A stretch of 64,000 nucleotides of DNA, taken from CAMLIZ01 sp966212505. Lineage in GTDB: Bacteria; Pseudomonadota; Gammaproteobacteria; Burkholderiales; Burkholderiaceae_C. Within the stretch, counting starts at the first letter, position 1. Each line of letters opens with the position of its first letter. The notes beneath the pieces were generated by a model. It saw only the letters and a list, made by a program, of their open reading frames with translations, was not told where the DNA came from and searched no databases. The translations under genes and the position numbers were made by a program. Below are positions 24,067-33,079 of the stretch, one piece after another. The stretch covers positions 1 to 64,000 of the forward strand of contig CBIHRS010000012.1 in the NCBI GenBank assembly GCA_966212505.1, read 5' to 3'.

Positions 24067-25547
24067 CGCGCTCGTTGGCGCAACAGCCGTTCGCCGAGCT
24101 CGAAGGCGGCCTGCGTGAGCAAGGCCAGCGCCGCGGCCGGCACCGCGCCGGCCAGCAGCGCCGCATGGTCGTTGAGGGCCAGCCCGGTGGCGATGCGCTC
24201 GCCATAGCCGCCGGCGCCGATGAAGGCCGCGATGGTCGCGGTGCCCACGGTGATCACCGCCGCCGTCTTCACGCCGGCCAGGATCACCGGTGCCGCCAGC
24301 GGCAGCTCCACATGGCGCCAGCGCTGCCAGCGCGTGAGGCCCAGCGCGGTGCCCGCGCCGCGCAGGCCCACCGGCACCCCGGCCAGCCCGGTGGTGGTGT
24401 TGCGCACGATCGGCAGCAGCGCATAGAGCGACAGCGCCACCAGCGCCGGCACCGTGCCGATGCGGCCGAGCAGCGGGATCAATGCAGCGAACAAGGCCAG
24501 CGAGGGCACGGTCTGCAGCAGGCCGACGATCGCCATCACCGCCTGCTCCAGCCTCGGCACCGCCGCCGCAGCCGCGCCCAGTGGAATACCGACGAGCGAC
24601 GCGGCCAGCACCGCAAGCAGCACCAGCGTGAGGTGCTCGCGCGTGAGCCGGCCGAGGTCGTCGCCGAACAGTCGGTCGACGAAGCCGGCCCGGCGTGACG
24701 AAGCCGCAGCCTGCGGCTTGACGAAATCGCGTGCGATGTCGGCGAAGGGCCGGCCGTGCAGCTCGGCCTCGCCGTTCATGCGGATCATCGTGGCCGGCGT
24801 GATGCGGCCTTCGAGCCCCAGGACCGCGCGCCAGGCCGCCGGAAAGCGCTGCGCCGCATCGAGCCGGTAGAGCAGCACCGCGTCGTAGCGTGGGAAGTAG
24901 CCCGCATCGTCGTCGAGCACGCGCAGGCCGAGCGAGGCGATCTTGGCATCGGTGGAATAGATGTCGGTGACCGCGATGCGGCCCGCCGCCAGCGCCTCGT
25001 AGGCCACGCCGTGGTCGATGCCCACGGGCTGCTGCGGCAGGCCATAGCGCCGGGCCAGCCCCGGCCAGCCGTCGGCGCGGCCGAGGAACTCATGCGACAG
25101 GCCGAGCGCCAGCTCCGGATGCGAGCGCAGGTCGCTCAACCGCGAGAGGCCCTGCCGCTGCGCCTGCACCTCGCTGACGGCCAGCGCATAGCCGTTAGCA
25201 AAGCCCAACGGCACGCCGACGCCCAGGCCCAGCGGCGCCAGCTCGCGCCGCAGGGTCGCCAGGTCGGTGGGATGGGGATGCTTGAGGATCTCGGCATCGA
25301 TCGTGCCGAGGTATTCGGGGTAGACGTCGATCGCGCCGGCCTTCAGCGCCTCGAACACCACCGCGGTGTTGCCCAGGCCCTGCCGATGCTCGGCCGGGCC
25401 GTGCTGCCGCGCCGTCTGCGCGACGATCTCACCGAGGATGTACGACTCGGTGAAGCGCTTGGAGCCGACCACCAGCGGCGCGTCGGCAGCCCAAGCACCA
25501 GCGGCACAGGCAACGAGGGCGATGACGGCGACCAGGGTGCGCAGCAT
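24063..25547 (-). CDS. Osmoprotectant-type ABC transporter, fused substrate-binding and permease protein
   Basis: A 494-aa fusion. Signal peptide about 1-21. Residues about 25-290 form a ProX/OpuCC-type binding domain (LVVGSKRFTESYILGEIVAQ, DVYPEYLGTI, VTDIYSTDAKIASLGL), the class that binds glycine betaine, choline or carnitine. Residues about 300-490 are an OpuCB-type permease with about six helices and the EAA-like loop (ALGLTRWQRWRHVELPLAAP). The ATPase partner is not next to it; the next gene upstream is pstS. The ligand-cage residues cannot be judged by eye, so the osmolyte is unassigned. Confidence 0.87.
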   Translation of the reverse strand: MLRTLVAVIALVACAAGAWAADAPLVVGSKRFTESYILGEIVAQTARQHGPAEHRQGLGNTAVVFEALKAGAIDVYPEYLGTIDAEILKHPHPTDLATLRRELAPLGLGVGVPLGFANGYALAVSEVQAQRQGLSRLSDLRSHPELALGLSHEFLGRADGWPGLARRYGLPQQPVGIDHGVAYEALAAGRIAVTDIYSTDAKIASLGLRVLDDDAGYFPRYDAVLLYRLDAAQRFPAAWRAVLGLEGRITPATMIRMNGEAELHGRPFADIARDFVKPQAAASSRRAGFVDRLFGDDLGRLTREHLTLVLLAVLAASLVGIPLGAAAAAVPRLEQAVMAIVGLLQTVPSLALFAALIPLLGRIGTVPALVALSLYALLPIVRNTTTGLAGVPVGLRGAGTALGLTRWQRWRHVELPLAAPVILAGVKTAAVITVGTATIAAFIGAGGYGERIATGLALNDHAALLAGAVPAAALALLTQAAFELGERLLRQRAR

Positions 25548-25581
25548 CGCCCGACTATATCGAGCCCTGTCTGCGCTCGGG

Positions 25582-26622
25582 TCAGAGCGCGACGTAGCGC
25601 AGCGTCTTGCCGTCCTGAGCCTTGATGGTCGCGAAGCGGGCCGCCAGCCGCGACTGCATGTTGACCGGCAGCGGCGCGAAGCCGGTGCCGCGCGTAAGGT
25701 CGTCGCCATGCATGAAGCACCAGTAGAGGAAGCGCAGCGCCGGGCTGGCGCCATCGGCGGTGGGCGGCTCGGCATCGACCAGCACGAAGCTGGTCAGCGT
25801 GATCGGCCACGAGCCGGCGCCGGGGCGGTTCATCAGGCTCGCGAGGTCGTCGCCCGCCCGCGAGAGCTCGCTCTCGAGGATGGCCGAGCGGAAGCCGGCT
25901 TCCGAGGCCGCCACGAAGAGCCCGGCCGCATTGCGCATGCGCACGCCGGCCAGCTTGTCGGCCACCACGCGGTCGTAGCTCACGTAGGCGATGCTGCCGG
26001 CCTGGGCCTTCAGCGCACGCACCATGCCGTCGTTGCCTTCGGCCGCCTCGGTCTCGCCCGGCCACTTGGGTTGCTGGCCGGCGCCGACCTCGCTCTTGAA
26101 GCTGTCGGACACGAGCGACAGGTAGCGCGTGAAGCCTTCGGTCGTGCCCGACTTGTCGGCGCGCACGATGCGCTTGATCGGGGTGGCCGGCAGCGCCAGG
26201 CCCGGGTTCAGGGCTGTGATGCGTGCATCGTTCCAGCGCGCGATGCGGCCGGCCATGATGTCGGCCAGCACCTCGCCCGAGAGCTGCAGCCGGCCGTCGG
26301 CCACGCCGGGCAGGTTGACCACCGGCACGATGCCGCCGATCAGCATCGGCAGCTGCACGAGGTGCCGCTTGGCCAGCTCTGCCGGCGGCAGCGGCGAATC
26401 GCTGCCGCCGAACTGCACCTTGCGCTCGGTGATCTGGCGCACGCCGTCACCCGAGCCGGTGGGCTTGTAGTTCACCTTGACCTGCTCTGTCTTCTCGTAG
26501 GTCTGCGCCCAGCGCTCATAGACCTTCGACGGGAAAGTGGCTCCCGCGCCGTTGACCTGCGCCTGCACCCATGCGGGCACGGCAATGGCTCCGAGAAGTA
26601 ACAGCCTCCAAACGTTCTTCAC
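25582..26622 (-). CDS. pstS: Phosphate ABC transporter substrate-binding protein PstS-like
   Basis: A 346-aa periplasmic binding protein. Signal peptide about 1-22 (VPAWVQAQ). PstS motifs: NGAGATFPSKVYERW (about 24-38), YKPTGSGDGVRQI (about 52-64), FGGSDSPL, and RADKSGTTEGFTRYL with its phosphate-loop SGTT. It lacks neighbouring pstC, pstA, pstB or phoU genes, so it is either an orphan PstS or part of a split locus. The upstream 237 bp shows no convincing Pho box. Confidence 0.88.
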   Translation of the reverse strand: MKNVWRLLLLGAIAVPAWVQAQVNGAGATFPSKVYERWAQTYEKTEQVKVNYKPTGSGDGVRQITERKVQFGGSDSPLPPAELAKRHLVQLPMLIGGIVPVVNLPGVADGRLQLSGEVLADIMAGRIARWNDARITALNPGLALPATPIKRIVRADKSGTTEGFTRYLSLVSDSFKSEVGAGQQPKWPGETEAAEGNDGMVRALKAQAGSIAYVSYDRVVADKLAGVRMRNAAGLFVAASEAGFRSAILESELSRAGDDLASLMNRPGAGSWPITLTSFVLVDAEPPTADGASPALRFLYWCFMHGDDLTRGTGFAPLPVNMQSRLAARFATIKAQDGKTLRYVAL

Positions 26623-26859
26623 CCCAACGACCCCTCTAGATTTTTGGCAAACGGCGGATCTTAAGTGGAAACCCTAGGAGCCTCGGTGACGGACGTCATG
26701 GGGCCGCCGCGAGGGGCCCGCTATCCTGCCGTGGTCGAATTTCGCGAATCCGCGCAGTGCGTGTCGTCAAGCGTATTTGTTGACCCCACGGAAACGGCCG
26801 GCGAGGATACGCTTCACACATCCCGCAACTCGCTGTTTCTACCGCCCCCTTCCATCCTG

Positions 26860-27606
26860 ATGAGCTCCCATCCCCATCCCGGCCCCCGATGCCAGCGCAG
26901 TGCCGACCTGATGGCGCACAAGCCGCTGGTGCGGCGCATCGCAGGAAAGCTGCGGTCGCGGTTGCCGGCGAACGTGGAGATGGACGAGCTGATGCAGGCC
27001 GGCCTGATCGGCCTGAACGAGGCGCTCACCCGCTTCGAGGAAGGCCGCGGCTCCAACTTCGAGACCTATGCGGCGCGGCGCATCGAGGGCGCGATGCTCG
27101 ATGCGCTGCGTGCCACCGACACCCTCTCGCGCGATGCACGCTCGCGGCTGCGTGAGGTGCGCACCGCGGTGCAGAAGCTCGAGCACCGCCTGGGCCGCTC
27201 GCCGCGTGCCAAGGAAGTGGCCAACGAGCTGGGCTGGTCGCTCGACAAGTTCCACGACTGCATGGTCGAAGCCGGCGCCGGCGCCATGCGCTCGGGCGAC
27301 GTCGAACTCGAGCATGCCGAAGACGGCTTCTTCGGCGGACCCGCGCCGTCCGAAGATGAAGAGCATGTGATGGTCGACGAACACGCCGACCCATTGCGTG
27401 CGCTGCAGCAGCGCCAGCGCCATGCCGCGCTGAACGCCGCCTTCGATGCGCTCGAAGAGGTCGAGCGCTTCGTGATGGAATCCATCTACGACCGCGACAT
27501 GGGCCTGCGCGAGATCGGCGAGACGCTGGGCGTCAGCGAATCGCGCGTGTCGCAGATGAGCGCCGAGATCGTCGCCAAGCTGAGGAAGCGGCTGCGCGAG
27601 TGGTAG
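26860..27606 (+). CDS. FliA/WhiG-type RNA polymerase sigma factor
   Basis: A 248-aa sigma-70 family protein of the sigma-28 class. Region 2: MAHKPLVRRIAGKLRSRLP, then DELMQAGLIGLNEALTRFEE (about 44-63) and NFETYAARRIEGAMLDALR. Region 3 follows, and region 4 is MGLREIGETLGVSESRVSQM (about 212-231). Between regions 3 and 4 is an acidic linker (about 150-180) not usual for FliA. No flagellar gene is nearby, so the target regulon cannot be named. ATG 26860 is the most plausible start; an in-frame opening from 26665 has no RBS. Confidence 0.83.
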   Translation: MSSHPHPGPRCQRSADLMAHKPLVRRIAGKLRSRLPANVEMDELMQAGLIGLNEALTRFEEGRGSNFETYAARRIEGAMLDALRATDTLSRDARSRLREVRTAVQKLEHRLGRSPRAKEVANELGWSLDKFHDCMVEAGAGAMRSGDVELEHAEDGFFGGPAPSEDEEHVMVDEHADPLRALQQRQRHAALNAAFDALEEVERFVMESIYDRDMGLREIGETLGVSESRVSQMSAEIVAKLRKRLREW

Positions 27607-28046
27607 CCGCGCGAGGCCTCGTGCTGCGCGCCCTCCGATACGTCATCCGATACCTGTGGGTGCTGCCGGCCACGCTGGTCGGCTTGGCCCTGGCCCTGCT
27701 CGCGCTGGCCCTCGGCGCCAGCCTGCGCTGCGTCGACGGCACGCTGGAGGTGGGCGGCGGCCGGCTGCACCGCGGGATCATGAAGCTGCCGCGCGGCATG
27801 CGCTTCGAGGCCATCACGCTGGGCCATGTGATCGTCGGCCGCAGCCATGCGGTGCTGGCCGAGGTGAGGCTGCACGAGCAGGTGCACGTGCGGCAGTACG
27901 AGCGCTGGGGCCCGCTGTTCCTGCCGCTCTACATCGGCTCCAGCCTGTGGCAATGGCTGCGCGGCAAGGACCCCTACCTCGACAACTGCTTCGAGCGCGA
28001 GGCCTTCGAGGCCGAACGCACTACCCTGCCTCGGCCTCGCGCCTGA
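27600..28046 (+). CDS. Small membrane-anchored protein with HExxH motif, unknown function
   Basis: A 148-aa protein. Residues about 10-45 contain one or two hydrophobic helices. The soluble part has HEQVH (about 94-98, in VRLHEQVHVRQYERWG), a zincin-type HExxH motif, and a later acidic stretch (CFEREAFEAE, about 131-140) that could provide the third ligand. This suggests a small metallopeptidase-like protein, not a proven one. The GTG start at 27600 overlaps the sigma-factor stop by 7 bp, so translation of the two is coupled. Confidence 0.65.
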   Translation: MVAARGLVLRALRYVIRYLWVLPATLVGLALALLALALGASLRCVDGTLEVGGGRLHRGIMKLPRGMRFEAITLGHVIVGRSHAVLAEVRLHEQVHVRQYERWGPLFLPLYIGSSLWQWLRGKDPYLDNCFEREAFEAERTTLPRPRA

Positions 28047-28575
28047 TGCGCTTGAGGATGCGGCGGCGGATCAGCCCGCTCGCGGGCCGGATCAGCAGCC
28101 AGTACAGCTGCAGCCTGCGGCGCGCGGCCGCATCGGGGCAGAAGATGCGGGTATGGGTGAGCAGCCGCGTGCCCTGCCCCGCCGGCTCGGTCGAGAAGTT
28201 CATCGCCAGCTTCGCGACGCCCGGCTCGGCAAAGGCGCGGTAGGCCTCGGCCGAGGCGATGCGGCGCAGCCCGTAGTCGGATCGCCAGAACTCGCCGACG
28301 AGGCCGAAGGCGATCTCGCGGTCGCCATCGCGGCCCAGCGGCGTGAACTCATGCAGGCCGAAGCTCGGCCTCGCCTTCAGCGTCGACGGCAGGCCCAGTG
28401 CGCCTGCCAGCCGGTTGGGCAGCTCGCGCAGCGCGATCAACCGCTGGATCAGTGGATCGCCCTTGGCATCCTGCTCAAGCACGAGGTCGAGCAGCCGGCC
28501 GGGCGGCGCATCGATGACGAGGCTGTGGGTTTCGGAGAAGTGGAACTGCGGCAGGTGCTCATCGATCAGCGGCAT
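28021..28575 (-). CDS. SRPBCC-like protein, unknown function
   Basis: A 184-aa protein with the outline of an SRPBCC (START-like) lipid-binding fold: FSETHSLVIDAPPGRLLDLV (about 12-31), FGLVGEFWRSDYGLRRI, GTRLLTHTRIFCPDAAARRR. No ligand can be proposed. The 3' end overlaps the convergent HExxH gene by 26 bp, and its start region overlaps the carbonic anhydrase 3' end by 17 bp. ATG 28575. Confidence 0.65.
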   Translation of the reverse strand: MPLIDEHLPQFHFSETHSLVIDAPPGRLLDLVLEQDAKGDPLIQRLIALRELPNRLAGALGLPSTLKARPSFGLHEFTPLGRDGDREIAFGLVGEFWRSDYGLRRIASAEAYRAFAEPGVAKLAMNFSTEPAGQGTRLLTHTRIFCPDAAARRRLQLYWLLIRPASGLIRRRILKRIRREAEAG

Positions 28576-29278
28576 GGGGCGATGGTAGTGCGCCCAGGTA
28601 GGCTGCATCGATCTCGTTGAAGATCGGCTGCTCGATGAATTCCTTGTAGGGCCCGGTGCCGCTGTGGGCCGACTCGGAGGCCGGCACGAAGCGGCCGTGG
28701 TGCACGTCGAACACATGCACCTCGCCGTCTTCGATCACGTAATGCCAGCCATGCAGGAACAGCCGGCCCTGCTCGACGCGGCGGCGCACCATCGGGTAGC
28801 CCATCAGGCGCTCGAGCTGCAGCACCACGGCTCGCTGCTCGGTGCGGCGCAGCGCCTCTTCGGTCACGCGCACCGGCAGCGCGGCCTCGCGTGCCAGGCC
28901 CAGCCATGAATGCAGGTGCGTGGCCTCGGGCGACAGCTCCTCGTACAGCGCCTTCATCGCGCCGCAGTGGCTGTGGCCACAGACGACGATGTGCTGCACG
29001 TTGAGGTTGAGCACCGCGAACTCGATCGCCGCGGCGGTGCCGTGGAAGCCGTGCAGCCCGTCGGCCGGCGGCACCAGCGCGCCAACGTTGCGCACGATGA
29101 ACAGCTCGCCCGGCCCGGCGCCGGTGAGCAGGTAGGGCACCAGTCGCGAATCGGAGCAGCCGATGAACAGCGTGGTCGGATGCTGGCCGTGGTGGACGAG
29201 GTTCTTGAACTGCTCGCGGTAGCGCGGGAAGTACTCGGTCTGGAACTGCCTCAGCCGCTGCAGCAGTGCGTCGTCCAT
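28559..29278 (-). CDS. Beta-class carbonic anhydrase
   Basis: A 239-aa zinc enzyme interconverting CO2 and bicarbonate. Zinc ligands: Cys in FIGCSDSRLVPYLLT (about 38-52, CxDxR motif) and HxxC in VVCGHSHCGAMKALY (about 98-112). Family length is about 210-230. It lies 10 bp downstream of the peptidylprolyl isomerase stop and on the same strand as nar, so it may read through from that operon. Confidence 0.94.
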   Translation of the reverse strand: MDDALLQRLRQFQTEYFPRYREQFKNLVHHGQHPTTLFIGCSDSRLVPYLLTGAGPGELFIVRNVGALVPPADGLHGFHGTAAAIEFAVLNLNVQHIVVCGHSHCGAMKALYEELSPEATHLHSWLGLAREAALPVRVTEEALRRTEQRAVVLQLERLMGYPMVRRRVEQGRLFLHGWHYVIEDGEVHVFDVHHGRFVPASESAHSGTGPYKEFIEQPIFNEIDAAYLGALPSPHAADR

Positions 29279-29288
29279 GGCGGCTGCG

Positions 29289-30056
29289 CTATTGCACCAG
29301 CGGGCTGTCGCTCGCGTCGATGTCGACGCCCTCGACCTCGCCTTCGGCGGCCAGCAGCCGCAGGTATTGGCGCAGCGCCGTCACGTAGGCCTGCTGGCGC
29401 AGTGCGAGCGCCACCGCGCCATGCACGGCCTCGAAGGGCTGCGCCTCGCCGGGCTCGCGCGCCAGGATCTCCACCACGTGCAGGCCGAAGCGGCTGTGCA
29501 CCAGGCGCGGCAGCACGCCGACCTCGGCGTGGGCGAACAGCTCGCGGGCGAACTCCTCGGCGCAATCTTCCCGGGTGAGCCAGCCGAGGTCGCCGCCGCG
29601 CTGGCTGCTCGGGCAGTTGGACTGGTGTTGCGCCAGCTCGGCAAAGCGCTCGGGCTCGGCGCGCAGCTCGAGCAGCGATTGCTCGGCCACGCGGCGCAGC
29701 GCCTGCAGGTCGACGCCCGGAGTCACGCCGAACAGCACATGCCGCGCCTTCACGCGCTCGCCCCTGCTGTAGCGTGCGGCGTGGGCCGCGTGGTAGCGGC
29801 GGCAGGCCGTCTCATCGGGCTCGGGCACCTGCAGCTCGCGCTCGATCAGCGTGTCGATCGCCTGCATGGCCGCGGCGCTGATCACGCCATCGGGGCTGGC
29901 CGCATCGTCATCGGCCAGCAGGCCCAGCTGCTGGGCGCGCTGGCGCAGCAGCTCGGTGCAGGCGCGCTGGCGCAACTCGTCGGGCGAGAGTGCCTCGTCG
30001 TCGGCGTGCAGCGGAATGCCGCGCACGCGGGCGATGATCGGTTGGGTGGCTTGCAT
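29289..30056 (-). CDS. Parvulin-type peptidylprolyl isomerase (NifM-like) of the nar operon
   Basis: A 255-aa protein. The N-terminal half is helical and charged, like SurA/NifM. Residues about 110-215 are a parvulin domain (VKARHVLFGV, CPSSQRGGDLGWLTREDCAE, FGLHVVEIL). No signal peptide is visible, so it acts in the cytoplasm, probably folding Nar subunits. Such a gene commonly follows narI in Burkholderiales. It begins 16 bp after the narI stop. Confidence 0.87.
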   Translation of the reverse strand: MQATQPIIARVRGIPLHADDEALSPDELRQRACTELLRQRAQQLGLLADDDAASPDGVISAAAMQAIDTLIERELQVPEPDETACRRYHAAHAARYSRGERVKARHVLFGVTPGVDLQALRRVAEQSLLELRAEPERFAELAQHQSNCPSSQRGGDLGWLTREDCAEEFARELFAHAEVGVLPRLVHSRFGLHVVEILAREPGEAQPFEAVHGAVALALRQQAYVTALRQYLRLLAAEGEVEGVDIDASDSPLVQ

Positions 30057-30072
30057 GGAGTGCTCCCTGGCT

Positions 30073-30873
30073 TCAGGCCGTGCGGACGGTGGAGGCGCCA
30101 CGCACGCGCGACTCGGGCTGGGCCACCACAGGAGCGGCCGGGGCCATCGCCGGCGCACCGGCAGGCTGGGTGTGGCCTGCCGGCAGGTTGAGGCGGCGGC
30201 TGCGCACCAGCTGGTAGGGCCGCAGCACGTAGAACACCGACGCGAAGCCGCTCCACACATGCACGAGGCGGGTGAACGGGAACACCAGGAACACCGTCAT
30301 GCCCAGCACCATGTGCAGCTTGAAGACCCAGCTCGCATCGCCGAGCAGCTCCACCGCGCCGCCGCGGAAGGTGACGATGCGCTGAGCCCATTCGGCCAGC
30401 TTCATCATCATGCCGCCATCGAGGTGGTGGGCCGACAGCGGGATCGTGCCCAGGCCCAGCGCCAGCTGCAGCCACAGCAGCACCAGCAGCACGATGTCGC
30501 TGGTCTTCGAGGTCGAACGGATGCGCACGTCGGACAGGCGGCGGTGCAGCAGGATGCTGATGCCGATGAAGCCCAGCGTGCCGGCGATGCCGCCGCTGAT
30601 CATCGCCATCAGCTGCTTGTGGCCGGCGCTGATGAACGACTCGTACAGCCAGTGCGGCGTGAGCATGCCCACGCTGTGCCCGAAGAACAGGAACAGCACG
30701 CCGATGTGGAACAGGTTGCTGCCCCAGCGCAGGCTGCCGGTGCGCAGCATCTGCGACGAGTCGCTCTTCCAGGTGTACTGGTCGCGGTCGAAGCGGATCA
30801 GGCTGCCGACGAAGAAGACGGTGAGGCAGATGTAGGGATACAGGCCGAACAGGAAGGTGTCGAGCGCGTTCAT
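30073..30873 (-). CDS. narI: Respiratory nitrate reductase gamma subunit NarI
   Basis: A 266-aa cytochrome b subunit that passes electrons from quinol to NarH across the inner membrane. About five transmembrane helices with the haem-binding histidines (WGSNLFHIGVLFLFFGHSVG, about 50-69; FKLHMVLGM and FTRLVHVWSGF). The C-terminal 45 residues, rich in Ala, Pro and Val, are a species-specific tail. Start ATG overlaps the narJ stop (ATGA). Confidence 0.96.
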   Translation of the reverse strand: MNALDTFLFGLYPYICLTVFFVGSLIRFDRDQYTWKSDSSQMLRTGSLRWGSNLFHIGVLFLFFGHSVGMLTPHWLYESFISAGHKQLMAMISGGIAGTLGFIGISILLHRRLSDVRIRSTSKTSDIVLLVLLWLQLALGLGTIPLSAHHLDGGMMMKLAEWAQRIVTFRGGAVELLGDASWVFKLHMVLGMTVFLVFPFTRLVHVWSGFASVFYVLRPYQLVRSRRLNLPAGHTQPAGAPAMAPAAPVVAQPESRVRGASTVRTA

Positions 30874-31544
30874 GCGGCAGCTCCTCGTTGTTGTGCGGAC
30901 GGTCGGACGATGTGGATGGGCTGCGGCGCCTCGGGCTTCTGCTGCCCGGCACTGTTGCAGCCGCCGAAGGCATCGGGCTCGGCCCAGCTGGCGTCCACCG
31001 GCTCTTCGGCGGGCACCGCCACGGCCTGCACCGGCTCACCGGCCAGCTCAAGCGCGGCGGCGATCACCGCGGCATACGGGCTCTCGCGCTGCGCCAGCGC
31101 GGCATGCAGCGCGTTGAGGATGTGCGCCATCTCGCCGAGGAAGCCCTGGGCCGTGGCCTCGGGTTGCGTGGAGGCGAACTCCAGCACCACCGGCAGGAAG
31201 TCGGGCAGTTCGCCGTCGCCGAGGAACAGGCCTGCGGCCTCGTAGGTCTGGCGCAGGTCGATCATCGCCGGCCCGCGGTCGCGCGAATCGCCGTGCACAT
31301 GCTCGAACAGGTGCAGCGAGGTGCGGCGGCCGCGGTCGAAGGCCTCGACATAGCGCGACTCGATGTCGACCCAGTCGCCCTGCAGCAGCTCGGCGGCGAG
31401 CGCGGCGAGCTGCTGCCGCGTGCCGGACGACAGCCCGGGCGCCAGCGCCAGCACCTCGGCGATCTGCGGCAGCTGCGCGATCAGCTGGTCGTCGGGGTAG
31501 CAGAGCAGCCGCGCCAGCGCGCGGCAGGTGTTGCGATGTGTCAT
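30870..31544 (-). CDS. narJ: Nitrate reductase chaperone NarJ
   Basis: A 224-aa TorD-family chaperone needed for insertion of the molybdenum cofactor into NarG and docking to NarI. Typical stretches: LLCYPDDQLIAQLP (about 14-27), SLHLFEHVHGDSRDRGPAMI (about 75-94), EAAGLFLGDGELPDFLP. The last 35 residues are low complexity. Start at ATG 31544; 11 bp after the narH stop. Confidence 0.95.
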   Translation of the reverse strand: MTHRNTCRALARLLCYPDDQLIAQLPQIAEVLALAPGLSSGTRQQLAALAAELLQGDWVDIESRYVEAFDRGRRTSLHLFEHVHGDSRDRGPAMIDLRQTYEAAGLFLGDGELPDFLPVVLEFASTQPEATAQGFLGEMAHILNALHAALAQRESPYAAVIAAALELAGEPVQAVAVPAEEPVDASWAEPDAFGGCNSAGQQKPEAPQPIHIVRPSAQQRGAAA

Positions 31545-31555
31545 GCCGCCCTCCT

Positions 31556-33079
31556 TCACAGCGTGGCCTGGATCGGGATCGTGCGGCGCTTCTTGCCGCC
31601 GAACAGGCTGGTCTCGGTGTGCCCGTCGGAGCAGCCGTTGCCGAACGAGAAGCCGCAGCCGCCCTTCATGTCGAAGGTGTTCTCCGCATATTCGCGGTGG
31701 CTGCTCGGGATCACGAAGCGGTCTTCGTAGTTGGCGATCGCCATGATCTTGTACATGTCCTGCACCTCGTCGCGCGTGAGGCCCACCTGGTTCAGCGCCT
31801 GCAGGTTCTCGGTGCCGTCGACATGCCTGCCGCGCTGGTAGGCGCGCATCGCGAGCATGCGCTCGAGCGCGCGCACCACCGGCGCGGTGTCGCCGGCCGT
31901 CAGCAGGTTGGCGAGGTACTTCACCGGGATGCGCAGCTGCGTCACGTCGGGGATCTCGCCGTTGATGCCCACGTGGCCGGCCTGCGCGGCCGAGGTGATG
32001 GGCGACAGCGGCGGCACGTACCACACCATCGGCAGCGTGCGGTATTCGGGGTGCAGCGGCAATGCGACCTTCCACTCCACCGCCATCTTGTAGACCGGGC
32101 TGTTCTTGGCCGACTCGAGCCAAGCCTCGGGGATACCGTCGGCCCGCGCCTGCGCGATCACCTTGGGATCGTGCGGGTCGAGGAAGATGTCGAGCTGGGC
32201 CTGGTAGAGGTCGCGGTCGTGCTCCACGCTCGCGGCCTGCTCGATGCGGTCGGCGTCATAGAGCAGCACGCCCAGGTAGCGGATGCGGCCCACGCAGGTT
32301 TCGGAGCACACCGTGGGCTGGCCGGCTTCGATGCGGGGGTAGCAGAAGATGCACTTCTCGGCCTTGCCCGACTGCCAGTTGTAGTAGATCTTCTTGTAGG
32401 GGCAGCCCGAGACGCACATGCGCCAGCCGCGGCACTTGTCCTGGTCGATCAGCACGATGCCGTCTTCCTCGCGCTTGTAGATCGAGCCCGAGGGGCACGA
32501 GGCCACGCACGCCGGGTTGAGGCAGTGCTCGCACAGCCTGGGCAGGTACATCATGAAGGTGTTCTCGAACTGGCCGTAGATGTCCTTCTGGATGTCGTCG
32601 AAGTTCTTGTCCTTGCTGCGCTTGCTGAACTCACCGCCCAGGATCTCTTCCCAGTTCGGGCCCCACTCGATCTTCTCCATGCGCTGGCCGGTGATCAGGC
32701 TGCGCGGGCGCGCGGTGGGCGCGGCCTTGCTTTCCTTGGCCGACTGCAGGTGGTCGTAGTCGAAGGTGAAGGGCTCGTAGTAGTCGTCGATCTGCGGCAG
32801 GTTGGGGTTGGCGAAGATCTTCATCAGCAGCTTCCACTTGCCGCCCTGCCGCGGCTCGATCGAGCCGTCGGCATTGCGCACCCAGCCGCCGTTCCATTTG
32901 TCCTGGTTCTCCCATTCCTTGGGATAGCCGATGCCCGGCTTGGTCTCGACGTTGTTGAACCAGGCGTACTCCATGCCGGGCCGGCTGGTCCACACGTTCT
33001 TGCAGGTGACCGAGCAGGTGTGGCAGCCGATGCACTTGTCGAGGTTCAGCACCATGCCGATTTGCGCGCGGACTTTCAT
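31556..33079 (-). CDS. narH: Respiratory nitrate reductase beta subunit NarH
   Basis: A 507-aa Fe-S protein carrying electrons from NarI to NarG. Cysteine sets are in the expected order: CIGCHTCSVTC (about 16-26), CEHCLNPACVASC (about 183-195), CRGWRMCVSGC (about 216-226; Trp replaces one Cys, as required for the 3Fe-4S cluster), and CIFCYPRIEAG ending in SETCVGRIRY. Length matches E. coli NarH (512). Start overlaps the narG stop (ATGA). Confidence 0.98.
   Translation of the reverse strand: MKVRAQIGMVLNLDKCIGCHTCSVTCKNVWTSRPGMEYAWFNNVETKPGIGYPKEWENQDKWNGGWVRNADGSIEPRQGGKWKLLMKIFANPNLPQIDDYYEPFTFDYDHLQSAKESKAAPTARPRSLITGQRMEKIEWGPNWEEILGGEFSKRSKDKNFDDIQKDIYGQFENTFMMYLPRLCEHCLNPACVASCPSGSIYKREEDGIVLIDQDKCRGWRMCVSGCPYKKIYYNWQSGKAEKCIFCYPRIEAGQPTVCSETCVGRIRYLGVLLYDADRIEQAASVEHDRDLYQAQLDIFLDPHDPKVIAQARADGIPEAWLESAKNSPVYKMAVEWKVALPLHPEYRTLPMVWYVPPLSPITSAAQAGHVGINGEIPDVTQLRIPVKYLANLLTAGDTAPVVRALERMLAMRAYQRGRHVDGTENLQALNQVGLTRDEVQDMYKIMAIANYEDRFVIPSSHREYAENTFDMKGGCGFSFGNGCSDGHTETSLFGGKKRRTIPIQATL

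Noticed and set aside
26623..26859. Search for a Pho box or sigma promoter between pstS and the sigma factor
   Set aside because: Only weak matches: TTGACC at 26780 with a poor -10, and no good repeat of CTGTCAT. Nothing I would annotate.
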